Shown here: positions 1 to 6,383 of the stretch, one piece after another
Numbering within the stretch: the first letter of the stretch is position 1
Layout of the letters: each line of letters starts with the position of its first letter
Assembly (NCBI GenBank): GCA_002704665.1
Contig: PAHB01000084.1
Location: forward strand, 1-19,128
Origin: Pseudomonadota bacterium
Lineage (GTDB): Bacteria > Pseudomonadota > Gammaproteobacteria > Burkholderiales > Eutrophovitaceae
Direction of reading: 5' to 3'
Length of the DNA: 19,128 nucleotides
Program-made: the position numbers and the translations under genes
Notes under the pieces: generated by a model
Seen by the model: only the letters and a program-made list of their open reading frames with translations
What the model was told of the DNA's origin: nothing
Database searches by the model: none

Positions 1-16
1 AACTGGCACTAAAATA

Positions 17-1195
17 ATGAGTAAATGGTTACTGCCTGATTATATTGAAGACATTCCGCCGAACGAAGTTGACGTCATTGAATCGGCTAGAAGAGCGGCG
101 GTAGATAAAATGCGCTCCCACGGCTATCAGTTAGTCATGCCTCCACTCATTGAGTATTTGGAGTCTCTTGTGAGCGGAATTGCCGACGATGTCGAGGGCT
201 TAACTTTTAAGCTTTTTGATCAATTGTCAGGTAAAACCATGGGGATAAGGGCAGATATGACTATTCAGGCTGCAAGGATTGATTCCCATATCTTAAATAA
301 ATCAGATATTGTACGCTTATGTTATGCCGGCAGTGTTTTGCACACTATGCCAAAAGGATTATTTTCGACAAGAGAGCCTCTTCAAATAGGGGCAGAAATG
401 TACGGTCTCTCTGGCCTAGAGGGTGACCTAGAAATCCAAGCTGTTATGCTTGATATTTTGTCTGCGGTTGGGGTTGGTCGGGATCGTGTCCATTTGGTTC
501 TTGGTAATCAGGGAGTAGTACGAGCGTTAATGAGCGCGGCGGGTGTTAAAAATAACTCTAAGTTGATGAATGATTTGTATGAAGCTTTAAAAAATAGAGA
601 CCGACCCGAAATTAGTCTTATATGTAAAAGGTTTGATAAAAAAATTAAAAATGCTCTAGTCGATCTGCCAAAACTGACTGGTGATTCTGACGCACTCAGA
701 GGAGCAAAAAGTCTTTTGCCGGATTTGAAAGTAATCGACAAAGCGCTCGAAAATTTGAGAGTAGTCGAACAGACACTAAAAACAAAAGTTGGAAGTATTT
801 CCTATGACTTTGTTGATCTTCGGGGATTCAAGTATCACACTGGTCTGGTGTTTTCATTATATTCTGTGGGCAATAATGATGCCTTGGGCTGGGGTGGTCG
901 TTATGATGATCTCGGTCGAGCTTTTGGGCGAGCCCGACCCGCAACCGGATTTACGATGGACTTGCGCATGCTCAGTAAACTTTCTACGTCCTTTATACCA
1001 AAAACAAGGGTCTATGCGCCCTGGTTACCAGCTGATTCCTTGCTACAAAAAACTATTGAAGAACTACGTAAAGCAGGCACAAGCGTTATTGTAGACTACG
1101 TCGGTGAAGTAACGAAGACGGTTAAGCCGCTAGATAGTACCAGTAGGTTGGTATTGGTAAATGGTGAATGGATTGTCAGTGAAAATAAAAAATAA
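17..1195 (+). CDS. hisZ: ATP phosphoribosyltransferase regulatory subunit HisZ
   Basis: HisZ is the histidyl-tRNA-synthetase-like regulatory partner of short-form HisG; the complex makes phosphoribosyl-ATP, the first step of histidine synthesis, in the cytoplasm. The 392-residue length is normal. Visible family blocks are WLLPDYIEDIPP at the N-terminus, MGIRADMTIQAARIDSH at about 75-91, RLCYAGSVLHTMP at 100-112, and the class II motif-3-like LGWGGRYDDLGRAFGRARPA at 290-309. The position usually occupied by Pro in 'DMTPQ' is Ile83 here. The start at 17 places the conserved WLLP motif four residues in. No clear Shine-Dalgarno sequence is seen in the 16 bases available upstream, where three codons (N-W-H) and a TAA at 10-12 could be the tail of a preceding gene. 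The gene ends in three tandem in-frame TAA codons (1193-1201). purA follows after 37 bases, so co-transcription is likely. HisZ implies a short HisG elsewhere in the genome (inference). Confidence 0.95.
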   Translation: MSKWLLPDYIEDIPPNEVDVIESARRAAVDKMRSHGYQLVMPPLIEYLESLVSGIADDVEGLTFKLFDQLSGKTMGIRADMTIQAARIDSHILNKSDIVRLCYAGSVLHTMPKGLFSTREPLQIGAEMYGLSGLEGDLEIQAVMLDILSAVGVGRDRVHLVLGNQGVVRALMSAAGVKNNSKLMNDLYEALKNRDRPEISLICKRFDKKIKNALVDLPKLTGDSDALRGAKSLLPDLKVIDKALENLRVVEQTLKTKVGSISYDFVDLRGFKYHTGLVFSLYSVGNNDALGWGGRYDDLGRAFGRARPATGFTMDLRMLSKLSTSFIPKTRVYAPWLPADSLLQKTIEELRKAGTSVIVDYVGEVTKTVKPLDSTSRLVLVNGEWIVSENKK

Positions 1196-1232
1196 TAATA
1201 AAAAAAATCAGGATATTTAAGGAAAAATATGA

Positions 1233-2528
1233 ATGGCTGATAATTGGGTTGTTGTTGGTTCTCAATGGGGGGACGAAGGCAAAGGAAAGATAGTTGATTG
1301 GCTAACCGAGGGCCTAGATGGGGTGGTTAGGTTCCAGGGAGGTCATAATGCCGGGCACACACTTGTAATTTCCGGGCAGAAGACAATATTGCATCTGGTA
1401 CCTTCTGGAATACTTCGTAAAAATGTAGAGTGCTATATAGGGAACGGAGTAGTGCTCTCACCAGAGGCCTTAGTTCAAGAGATAAATATCTTGGAACGCT
1501 CAGATTCCTCGGTTACCGAAAGATTAAAAGTAAGTAGTATTTGCCCCATTATTATGCCTTATCACATTGCCTTGGATAATGCGCGCGAGGGGAGTAATGG
1601 TGTAAAAAAAATAGGCACTACGGGGCGTGGAATTGGGCCGGCATACGAAGATAAGGTTGCAAGGCGAGCAATCAGGATTCATGACTTATTTACTGAATCT
1701 TTGTTGAAACAGAAATTAGAGAGTGCTCTTGATTTCCACAATTTTGTTTTAAAAAATTACTTTAGATTGGAACAGTTTTCGGCAACAAAGTTATTTGACC
1801 AGACCATGTTTTTGGCTGAGAAAATCAAACCACTGGTTGATGATGTGAGTAAGCTGGTTTCGGAGAAGATGGCTGAAGGTAAGAAGTTTTTGTTTGAAGG
1901 GGCCCAGGGAACCCTACTTGATATTGACCACGGGACGTATCCTTACGTGACATCCAGCAACTGCGTCGCTGGAGCAGTTTCTGCGGGAGTGGGCGTTTCA
2001 CCACTTTTGATCAATAAAGTTTTGGGAATAAGTAAAGCATATTGCACGCGAGTAGGTTTGGGGCCGTTTCCGACTGAATTGGAAAATAATACCGGCAAAA
2101 TGATAGCTCAAAAGGGACATGAGTTTGGCGCTACCACCGGGAGAGCCAGGAGATGCGGTTGGTTAGATTTGGTAGCACTAAAAAAATCGATTAGATTAAA
2201 TGGTATAACTAATTTGTGTTTGACGAAGATTGATGTTTTAGATGGAATGGATGAATTAAGTTTTTGTACGAGCTATGATTTTAACGGCGAGGAAATATCC
2301 GATTTTCCCATTGACGAGGGGGTGATATCGAGTTGTAAGCCTATTTTTGAGCAGTTGCCGGGATGGTCAAAATCTACTCGAGGTATAACTAAATTTGATG
2401 AGCTCCCAATAAATGCGAAAAAATATGTGGAGAGGCTAGAAGAAATCTGCGAAGTACCCATAGATATAATTTCTACAGGCCCAGACCGAAAAGACACTAT
2501 CATACGAAACTCACTGGAAATACTGTGA
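1233..2528 (+). CDS. purA: Adenylosuccinate synthetase PurA
   Basis: PurA condenses IMP and aspartate using GTP to form adenylosuccinate, the first committed step to AMP. The 431-residue length is typical. The N-terminal GSQWGDEGKGK loop (9-19) carries the catalytic Asp14, and GGHNAGHT contains the catalytic His42. TTGRGIGPAYEDK, GATTGRARRCGWLDL and the guanine-specificity motif TKIDVLDG are all intact. The start at 1233 has AAGGA at 1219-1223 as a ribosome-binding site. An out-of-frame ATG at 1229 lies just before it and is not used. The gene ends only two bases before the CCA end of a tRNA gene on the opposite strand, so there is no room for a terminator between them; purA transcripts should either end inside the tRNA region or run through it towards rnr (inference). 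Confidence 0.98.
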   Translation: MADNWVVVGSQWGDEGKGKIVDWLTEGLDGVVRFQGGHNAGHTLVISGQKTILHLVPSGILRKNVECYIGNGVVLSPEALVQEINILERSDSSVTERLKVSSICPIIMPYHIALDNAREGSNGVKKIGTTGRGIGPAYEDKVARRAIRIHDLFTESLLKQKLESALDFHNFVLKNYFRLEQFSATKLFDQTMFLAEKIKPLVDDVSKLVSEKMAEGKKFLFEGAQGTLLDIDHGTYPYVTSSNCVAGAVSAGVGVSPLLINKVLGISKAYCTRVGLGPFPTELENNTGKMIAQKGHEFGATTGRARRCGWLDLVALKKSIRLNGITNLCLTKIDVLDGMDELSFCTSYDFNGEEISDFPIDEGVISSCKPIFEQLPGWSKSTRGITKFDELPINAKKYVERLEEICEVPIDIISTGPDRKDTIIRNSLEIL

Positions 2529-2530
2529 TT

Positions 2531-2617
2531 TGGTGCCCAGGAGAGGACTCGAACCTCCACAGTTTTTACACCGCCAGGACCTGAACCTGGTGCGTCTACC
2601 AATTCCGCCACCTGGGC
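2531..2617 (-). tRNA. tRNA-Leu (anticodon CAG)
   Basis: Read on the minus strand, this 87-base gene folds as a class II tRNA. The acceptor stem pairs GCCCAGG (2617-2611) with CCTGGGC (2541-2535), followed by discriminator A and an encoded CCA (2533-2531). The D-arm is GCG...CGC around AATTGGTAGA. The anticodon stem CCAGG/CCTGG encloses TTCAGGT, giving anticodon CAG (complement of 2581-2583), which reads CUG leucine codons. A 15-base variable arm with a 4-bp stem is typical of tRNA-Leu. The T-arm holds TTCGAGT closed by GGAGG/CCTCT with one G-U pair. It is the only minus-strand gene in the window, tail-to-tail with purA (2-base gap) and head-to-head with rnr. Confidence 0.96.
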
Positions 2618-2634
2618 AACATATATAGCTGAAA

Positions 2635-2643
2635 ATAATATCA
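2635..2643 (-). promoter_or_regulatory. Possible extended -10 promoter for tRNA-Leu
   Basis: On the minus strand this site reads TGATATTAT, matching the extended -10 form TGnTATAAT with one mismatch in the hexamer. A start about seven bases downstream (near 2628) would give an ~11-base leader before the mature tRNA 5' end at 2617. No convincing -35 hexamer is seen 15-19 bases upstream, which extended -10 promoters can tolerate. The assignment rests on position and consensus only. Confidence 0.4.
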
Positions 2644-2665
2644 AGAAATTCCAAGCAATCATATG

Positions 2666-2692
2666 TTTTGTTACACAACAAAAAAACGTTTT
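2666..2692. repeat. Small inverted repeat plus palindrome between tRNA-Leu and rnr
   Basis: A perfect 7-bp inverted repeat, TTTTGTT-acac-AACAAAA (2666-2683), overlaps by one base a 10-bp palindrome, AAAACGTTTT (2683-2692). They sit in the divergent gap between the tRNA-Leu 5' end and the rnr start at 2730. As RNA the hairpin would be weak because it is A/T-rich; as DNA it could be an operator or simply a product of the local A/T bias. No known operator is recognised. Confidence 0.3.
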
Positions 2693-2729
2693 ACATGAAT
2701 TTTTACCAGAAGATAAATAGGTTAAAAGA

Positions 2730-4634
2730 ATGAAAAAGGGGAAGTATCGCGCGTCGGGCATTATAGAAAGAAAAAGAGATAATACCGGGATATTTACAGA
2801 AAAAAACAGCAAAATACGTTATTTCGTAAATCGCAAACAAATGAGAAATGTTTTTGATGGAGATGTCGTTTTAGTAGAAATAAAGAAGAAAAAAAAGAGA
2901 GTAGGCGACGAGATTGAAATCATAGGTGTTGAGAAACGGAGAACAAAACAAGTTTTAGGAACATTCGGTAAAAAAAACAATGAAAAGTTTATTGTGCCAA
3001 TTGGGAAGGGATTTGGAAAAAAAATACCAGTTGATAAATTATCGGCTGGAGACCCGCAAATTGGACAAATTGTTTTATGCGAAATAGATATCAAGTTTGA
3101 TCGAGAGAATCAGTTTTTTCTCAACCTAATTGAGATATGGGGATTTCCGGATGCTTTTGGTATTGAGTCGAGAGTACAGATTTTTAAATATGAATTGTCA
3201 TTCGAATTTTCCGATGATGTAAGAAGTATTTGCTCTAATTATTCTCCAGCCTTGTTGAAAAAGGAAATTAAATATCGAGAGGACCTAAGAGATCAGGATT
3301 TTATAACTGTTGACGGCGAAGATGCAAAAGATTTTGATGATGCAGTTTTTTGCGCTAAAGAGGTCCAGGGGTACTCATTAAAAGTAGCTATTGCGGATGT
3401 CGATTTTTTTGTCGAAGAAGGAAATGCGTTAGATTTGGCCGCTAGAGAGAGAGGAACATCTATTTATTTTCCTAGAACCGTTTTGCCAATGTTGCCCGAG
3501 GAGCTATCTAACAACCTATGTTCCCTAAAACCCAACTGCGAAAGATTAGTGTTAGTTTGCGATATGATGGTTGATAAAGATGGAAGAATAAACAAATACA
3601 AATTTTACCAAGCGATAATCGAGTCTAAGGCTCGAATTACCTATCATCAGTTTGATAAAATCATACGACCCGTAAACAGTAAAAAGGCAGATTTGAAAGA
3701 GGGCGTACTAGCGAATGTTAATAATCTTTTCGAGCTTTATAAAATATTTGCCCAAGCAAGAAACAGAAGAGGAGGACTCGCCTTTAGTTCTAGAGAGGCA
3801 ACAATCAAATTTAACAAACAGGGCTATGTTGAGTGTATCGCAACGGCACAAAAATATGTTTCTCACGGTATCGTTGAGGAAGCTATGCTGGCAGCGAATC
3901 TGTGTGCCGCCGATTTTACAAAAAAAACAAACTCTCCCAACCTTTATCGCGTGCACGAGGTGCCGAGTGATGAAAAAATAACTCGCTTGGTTAGAGAGTT
4001 GCAGTCGTTTGGAGTGGAGTACAATTTTGATCAAGCTAGTCCAAAAGAGTATCAAGCCTTATTATCCTTCATAAAATCTCATCCCCAAGCGTCGCTAATT
4101 GAGATCCTAGTTATGCAGTCCTTGGAGCGTGCCTTTTATAGCAGTGAAAATTCAGGCCATTTTGGATTGGCCTACGAGGCCTACACTCATTTTACGTCGC
4201 CTATAAGGCGTTATCCCGATCTGGTTTGTCATAGGATTATAAAATCTCTGTTGTTAGGGCGTGAAGGCGAATTTGACAAACAGGTCAGTTTGGGGGGGTA
4301 TTTATCATCCAGAGAGCAGTTGAGTGATTCGGCGTCGAGAGATGCCTTAAGCTGGTGCAAATGCCTTTTTATGAGTAGAAAAGTAGGCGAAACATTCAGC
4401 GGCATCATCAGCGGTGTACGTGAATTTGGAATTTTCGTAACTCTGGATAAATATCCTGTAGATGGGTTGGTTCACATCTCACAGTTAGGCTCAGACTACT
4501 ATCATTATGATGAAATAAAATGCCAGATTCATGGAGAGCGAGGCCTAGACTGTTTTTCTTTGGGCGATAAGTTATTGGTTAAGGTGACTAAAGTGAATAT
4601 TGAACAGAGTCAAATTGATTTTGATATAGAATAA
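2730..4634 (+). CDS. rnr: Ribonuclease R (RNB-family 3'-5' exoribonuclease), short form
   Basis: RNase R degrades structured RNA processively from the 3' end and acts in rRNA, tRNA and mRNA quality control. Two cold-shock-like domains come first (about 5-70 and 72-138). The RNB catalytic domain follows (about 180-515), with the metal-binding block DGEDAKDFDDA (Asp195, Asp198, Asp201, Asp203, Asp204), RGTSIYFPRTVLPMLPEELS, and HFTSPIRRYPDL (487-498). An S1 domain (about 552-634) ends the protein. RNB and S1 wording resembles RNase R rather than RNase II. At 634 residues it is well below the usual 750-810: it starts directly in the first cold-shock domain, without the N-terminal helix-turn-helix region, and stops at the end of S1, without the Lys-rich tail. 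An in-frame TAG at 2718-2720 excludes a longer N-terminus. No strong Shine-Dalgarno sequence precedes the ATG. rlmB begins two bases after the stop. Confidence 0.93.
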   Translation: MKKGKYRASGIIERKRDNTGIFTEKNSKIRYFVNRKQMRNVFDGDVVLVEIKKKKKRVGDEIEIIGVEKRRTKQVLGTFGKKNNEKFIVPIGKGFGKKIPVDKLSAGDPQIGQIVLCEIDIKFDRENQFFLNLIEIWGFPDAFGIESRVQIFKYELSFEFSDDVRSICSNYSPALLKKEIKYREDLRDQDFITVDGEDAKDFDDAVFCAKEVQGYSLKVAIADVDFFVEEGNALDLAARERGTSIYFPRTVLPMLPEELSNNLCSLKPNCERLVLVCDMMVDKDGRINKYKFYQAIIESKARITYHQFDKIIRPVNSKKADLKEGVLANVNNLFELYKIFAQARNRRGGLAFSSREATIKFNKQGYVECIATAQKYVSHGIVEEAMLAANLCAADFTKKTNSPNLYRVHEVPSDEKITRLVRELQSFGVEYNFDQASPKEYQALLSFIKSHPQASLIEILVMQSLERAFYSSENSGHFGLAYEAYTHFTSPIRRYPDLVCHRIIKSLLLGREGEFDKQVSLGGYLSSREQLSDSASRDALSWCKCLFMSRKVGETFSGIISGVREFGIFVTLDKYPVDGLVHISQLGSDYYHYDEIKCQIHGERGLDCFSLGDKLLVKVTKVNIEQSQIDFDIE

Positions 4635-4636
4635 AG

Positions 4637-5428
4637 ATGATAGAGATTGGTCTGGAAAAATTGCGAATGGAAAATGCTAAGCTTATTTATGGTTACCATG
4701 CGATACTATCTAGGTTGCAAGAGTCTCCGGAAACCTTTAAGAAAATCCTAGTTGATAAATCGAAGGGGAGCCGTCGCGCGCTAGATATTATTCATTTTGC
4801 TCAACAGAAAAATGTGGAAATAGAATGGATGTCCTCGCATAATCTGGACTTGACAACAGCGGGTGCCAAACATCAAGGCGCAGTCGGGCTTCTGGCTTCT
4901 GGGATAGGCCAAAAATCCGACTTACAGAGTATTATAAGTGGGACCAAAAAACCTTTGTTGTTAGTATTAGATGGAGTGACCGATAGCCGTAACTTAGGTG
5001 CATGTTTTAGAGTATCTGAAGCTTTTGGGGTCAATGCAATTGTTACACCCAAAGACCGGGCAGCCTCGCTCACACCCGGGACTTTGAAGGTGGCCTCCGG
5101 TTCAGCTGAACGAGTAAATTTTTTTCAAGTTACCAATTTGTCTAGAACGCTGCGTCAAATTAAAAGTAGCGGTATTAAGCTTGTTGGGGTCAGTCAAACA
5201 GCTCCAACAAATATATCTAAGGTTAATCTTAGAGGGAAGATAGCGCTGGTTTTTGGTGGGGAAGAAAAAGGGCTTCGCCGTCTTACAAAGGAATTATGTA
5301 GCGAGTTTGTATCCATCCCGATGTTGGGCCAAATTGAAAGTCTAAACCTTTCTGTTGCCGCTGGGGTTGCACTGTATGAGGCGATGGCGCAGAGAAATTT
5401 TAATGAAGGTTCTGAAAAAGCAAATTGA
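4637..5428 (+). CDS. rlmB: 23S rRNA (guanosine-2'-O)-methyltransferase RlmB
   Basis: RlmB is a SPOUT (TrmH/SpoU family) enzyme that uses S-adenosylmethionine to 2'-O-methylate a 23S rRNA guanosine (G2251 in E. coli). The substrate-binding N-terminal domain begins at LIYGYHAIL (16-24). SpoU motif 1 is LVLDGVTDSRNLGACFR (109-125), motif 2 is VFGGEEKGLRRL (205-216), and motif 3 is IPMLGQIESLNLSVAAG (227-243), which supplies the knotted cofactor site. The start is uncertain. The ATG at 4637 lies two bases after the rnr stop and suits translational coupling, but gives about ten extra N-terminal residues. The ATG at 4667 (253 residues, MENAKLIYGYHA) fits the family length better. Neither has a strong Shine-Dalgarno sequence. 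No intrinsic terminator is evident between this gene and the rpsB promoter. Confidence 0.93.
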   Translation: MIEIGLEKLRMENAKLIYGYHAILSRLQESPETFKKILVDKSKGSRRALDIIHFAQQKNVEIEWMSSHNLDLTTAGAKHQGAVGLLASGIGQKSDLQSIISGTKKPLLLVLDGVTDSRNLGACFRVSEAFGVNAIVTPKDRAASLTPGTLKVASGSAERVNFFQVTNLSRTLRQIKSSGIKLVGVSQTAPTNISKVNLRGKIALVFGGEEKGLRRLTKELCSEFVSIPMLGQIESLNLSVAAGVALYEAMAQRNFNEGSEKAN

Positions 5429-5436
5429 CCGTAGAT

Positions 5437-5464
5437 TTGATTGGTTTCAAAATCATGATAGAAT
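5437..5464 (+). promoter_or_regulatory. Promoter of the rpsB operon
   Basis: A -35 hexamer TTGATT (5437-5442) and a -10 hexamer TAGAAT (5459-5464) are separated by 16 bases. The -10 is preceded by TGA, giving the extended form TGnTAGAAT. A transcription start near 5471 would leave a leader of about 106 bases before rpsB. It is the best sigma-70 match in the window and lies 8 bases after the rlmB stop, where a ribosomal-protein operon would be expected to start. Confidence 0.6.
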
Positions 5465-5470
5465 CCTCGA

Positions 5471-5576
5471 GTTTTTTAAATACGCGCGCCTCTAGGGATT
5501 TTTTCCGAGTGCTCACGTTTCATTAAATATGGGACGAGTTTTGGGGGCGGAGGATTAACTCGGTAGGAGAGAAAAT
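5471..5576 (+). promoter_or_regulatory. rpsB 5' leader, possible S2 autoregulatory element, with ribosome-binding site
   Basis: This untranslated leader has a 6-bp complementarity, CCGAGT (5505-5510) with ACTCGG (5558-5563), enclosing 47 bases and ending two bases before the strong Shine-Dalgarno AGGAGA (5565-5570). The Shine-Dalgarno lies 6 bases from the ATG. A G-rich segment (5544-5553) falls inside the loop. Ribosomal protein S2 represses its own operon through the rpsB leader in E. coli (established). That the same happens here is inferred from position and the possible fold, as I cannot match the sequence to the known S2-binding structure. Confidence 0.4.
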
Positions 5577-6332
5577 ATGTCAGTTACCATGCGGCAGATG
5601 TTAGAGGCAGGGGTTCACTTTGGTCATCAAACGAGGTATTGGAATCCCAAAATGGCTCCTTACATTTTTGGTCATCGCAATAAGATTCATATCATCAACT
5701 TAGAAAAGACTCTTGTAATGTATCAAGAGGCGATACAGTATGTACGATCTCTATCGGCTAACAAGGGAACAATTTTGTTTGTAGGGACAAAACGGCAAGC
5801 CACAGAAATAATTAGAACTGAGGCCGTCCGTGCAGGATCTCCATACGTTGATCATCGCTGGCTTGGAGGGATGTTTACAAATTTTAAAACAGTAAAAAAG
5901 TCAATTAAAAGGCTTAGGGATATGGAAGTGATGGAGCAAGACGGATCCATGGACCAACTTTCAAAAAAAGAGGCTTTGACTTTGCATAGAGAGTTAGACA
6001 AATTGAGGAGAAGTTTAGGGGGAATCAAAGATTTGAATCGTCTCCCCGACGCACTTTTCGTGATTGACGTTGGTTATCAAAAAATAGCTGTTGAAGAGGC
6101 GAAAAGGTTAGATATTCCGGTAATCGGGGTTGTTGACTCCAATCATTCCACCGAAGGTGTACAGTATGTAATTCCAGGAAACGATGATGCAAGTAGCGCA
6201 ATTAGGCTTTATGCTTCCGGAGTAGCTGATGCAATAATAGCGGGAAAAAATGACGCAATTAATCAGCTCGTAGAAGAGGATTTCGTCGATGAAGAAAACA
6301 ACGGCGGTGAAGTCGGAAAAGATCAAGATTAA
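5577..6332 (+). CDS. rpsB: 30S ribosomal protein S2
   Basis: S2 is one of the last proteins to join the small ribosomal subunit and binds near its head-body junction. The hallmark blocks are MRQMLEAGVHFGHQTRYWNP (5-24), HIINLEKT, ILFVGTKRQA, HRWLGGMFTNFKTVKKSIKR, GGIKDLNRLPDALFVIDVGY and VIPGNDDA. The length of 251 residues slightly exceeds the E. coli protein (241), the excess being an acidic C-terminal tail, VEEDFVDEENNGGEVGKDQD. The start at 5577 is fixed by a strong Shine-Dalgarno. tsf follows 51 bases downstream in the classic rpsB-tsf arrangement. Confidence 0.98.
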   Translation: MSVTMRQMLEAGVHFGHQTRYWNPKMAPYIFGHRNKIHIINLEKTLVMYQEAIQYVRSLSANKGTILFVGTKRQATEIIRTEAVRAGSPYVDHRWLGGMFTNFKTVKKSIKRLRDMEVMEQDGSMDQLSKKEALTLHRELDKLRRSLGGIKDLNRLPDALFVIDVGYQKIAVEEAKRLDIPVIGVVDSNHSTEGVQYVIPGNDDASSAIRLYASGVADAIIAGKNDAINQLVEEDFVDEENNGGEVGKDQD

Positions 6333-6383
6333 AACGGAGAGTTTGGTTATTAGGTTTTGCACGGAGGTTGGGGGTCAAAAAAT

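Noticed and set aside
1..12. Three codons (N-W-H) followed by TAA before hisZ
   Set aside because: This could be the tail of an upstream gene, but three codons cannot be assigned, and the frame is only assumed.
2273..2812. 179-codon open frame on the minus strand covering the tRNA and the purA and rnr ends
   Set aside because: It runs straight through the tRNA-Leu gene and antisense to the well-supported purA and rnr coding sequence. The translation matches no family I know and has no ribosome-binding site. It is a shadow frame.
3708..4055. Overlapping open frames on both strands inside rnr (115 codons minus, 88 codons plus)
   Set aside because: Both fall within the RNB catalytic domain coding sequence and have no recognisable domain or independent ribosome-binding site.
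2730..4634. Naming this gene rnb (RNase II) because of its 634-residue length
   Set aside because: The length is RNase II-like, but the RNB wording (RGTSIYFPRTVLPMLPEELS, HFTSPIRRYPDL) and the adjacency to rlmB indicate RNase R.
5425..5520. Rho-independent terminator after rlmB
   Set aside because: T-runs at 5472-5477 and 5499-5504 are not preceded by a stable GC-rich hairpin; CTCGAG next to the first run is a short palindrome without a loop.
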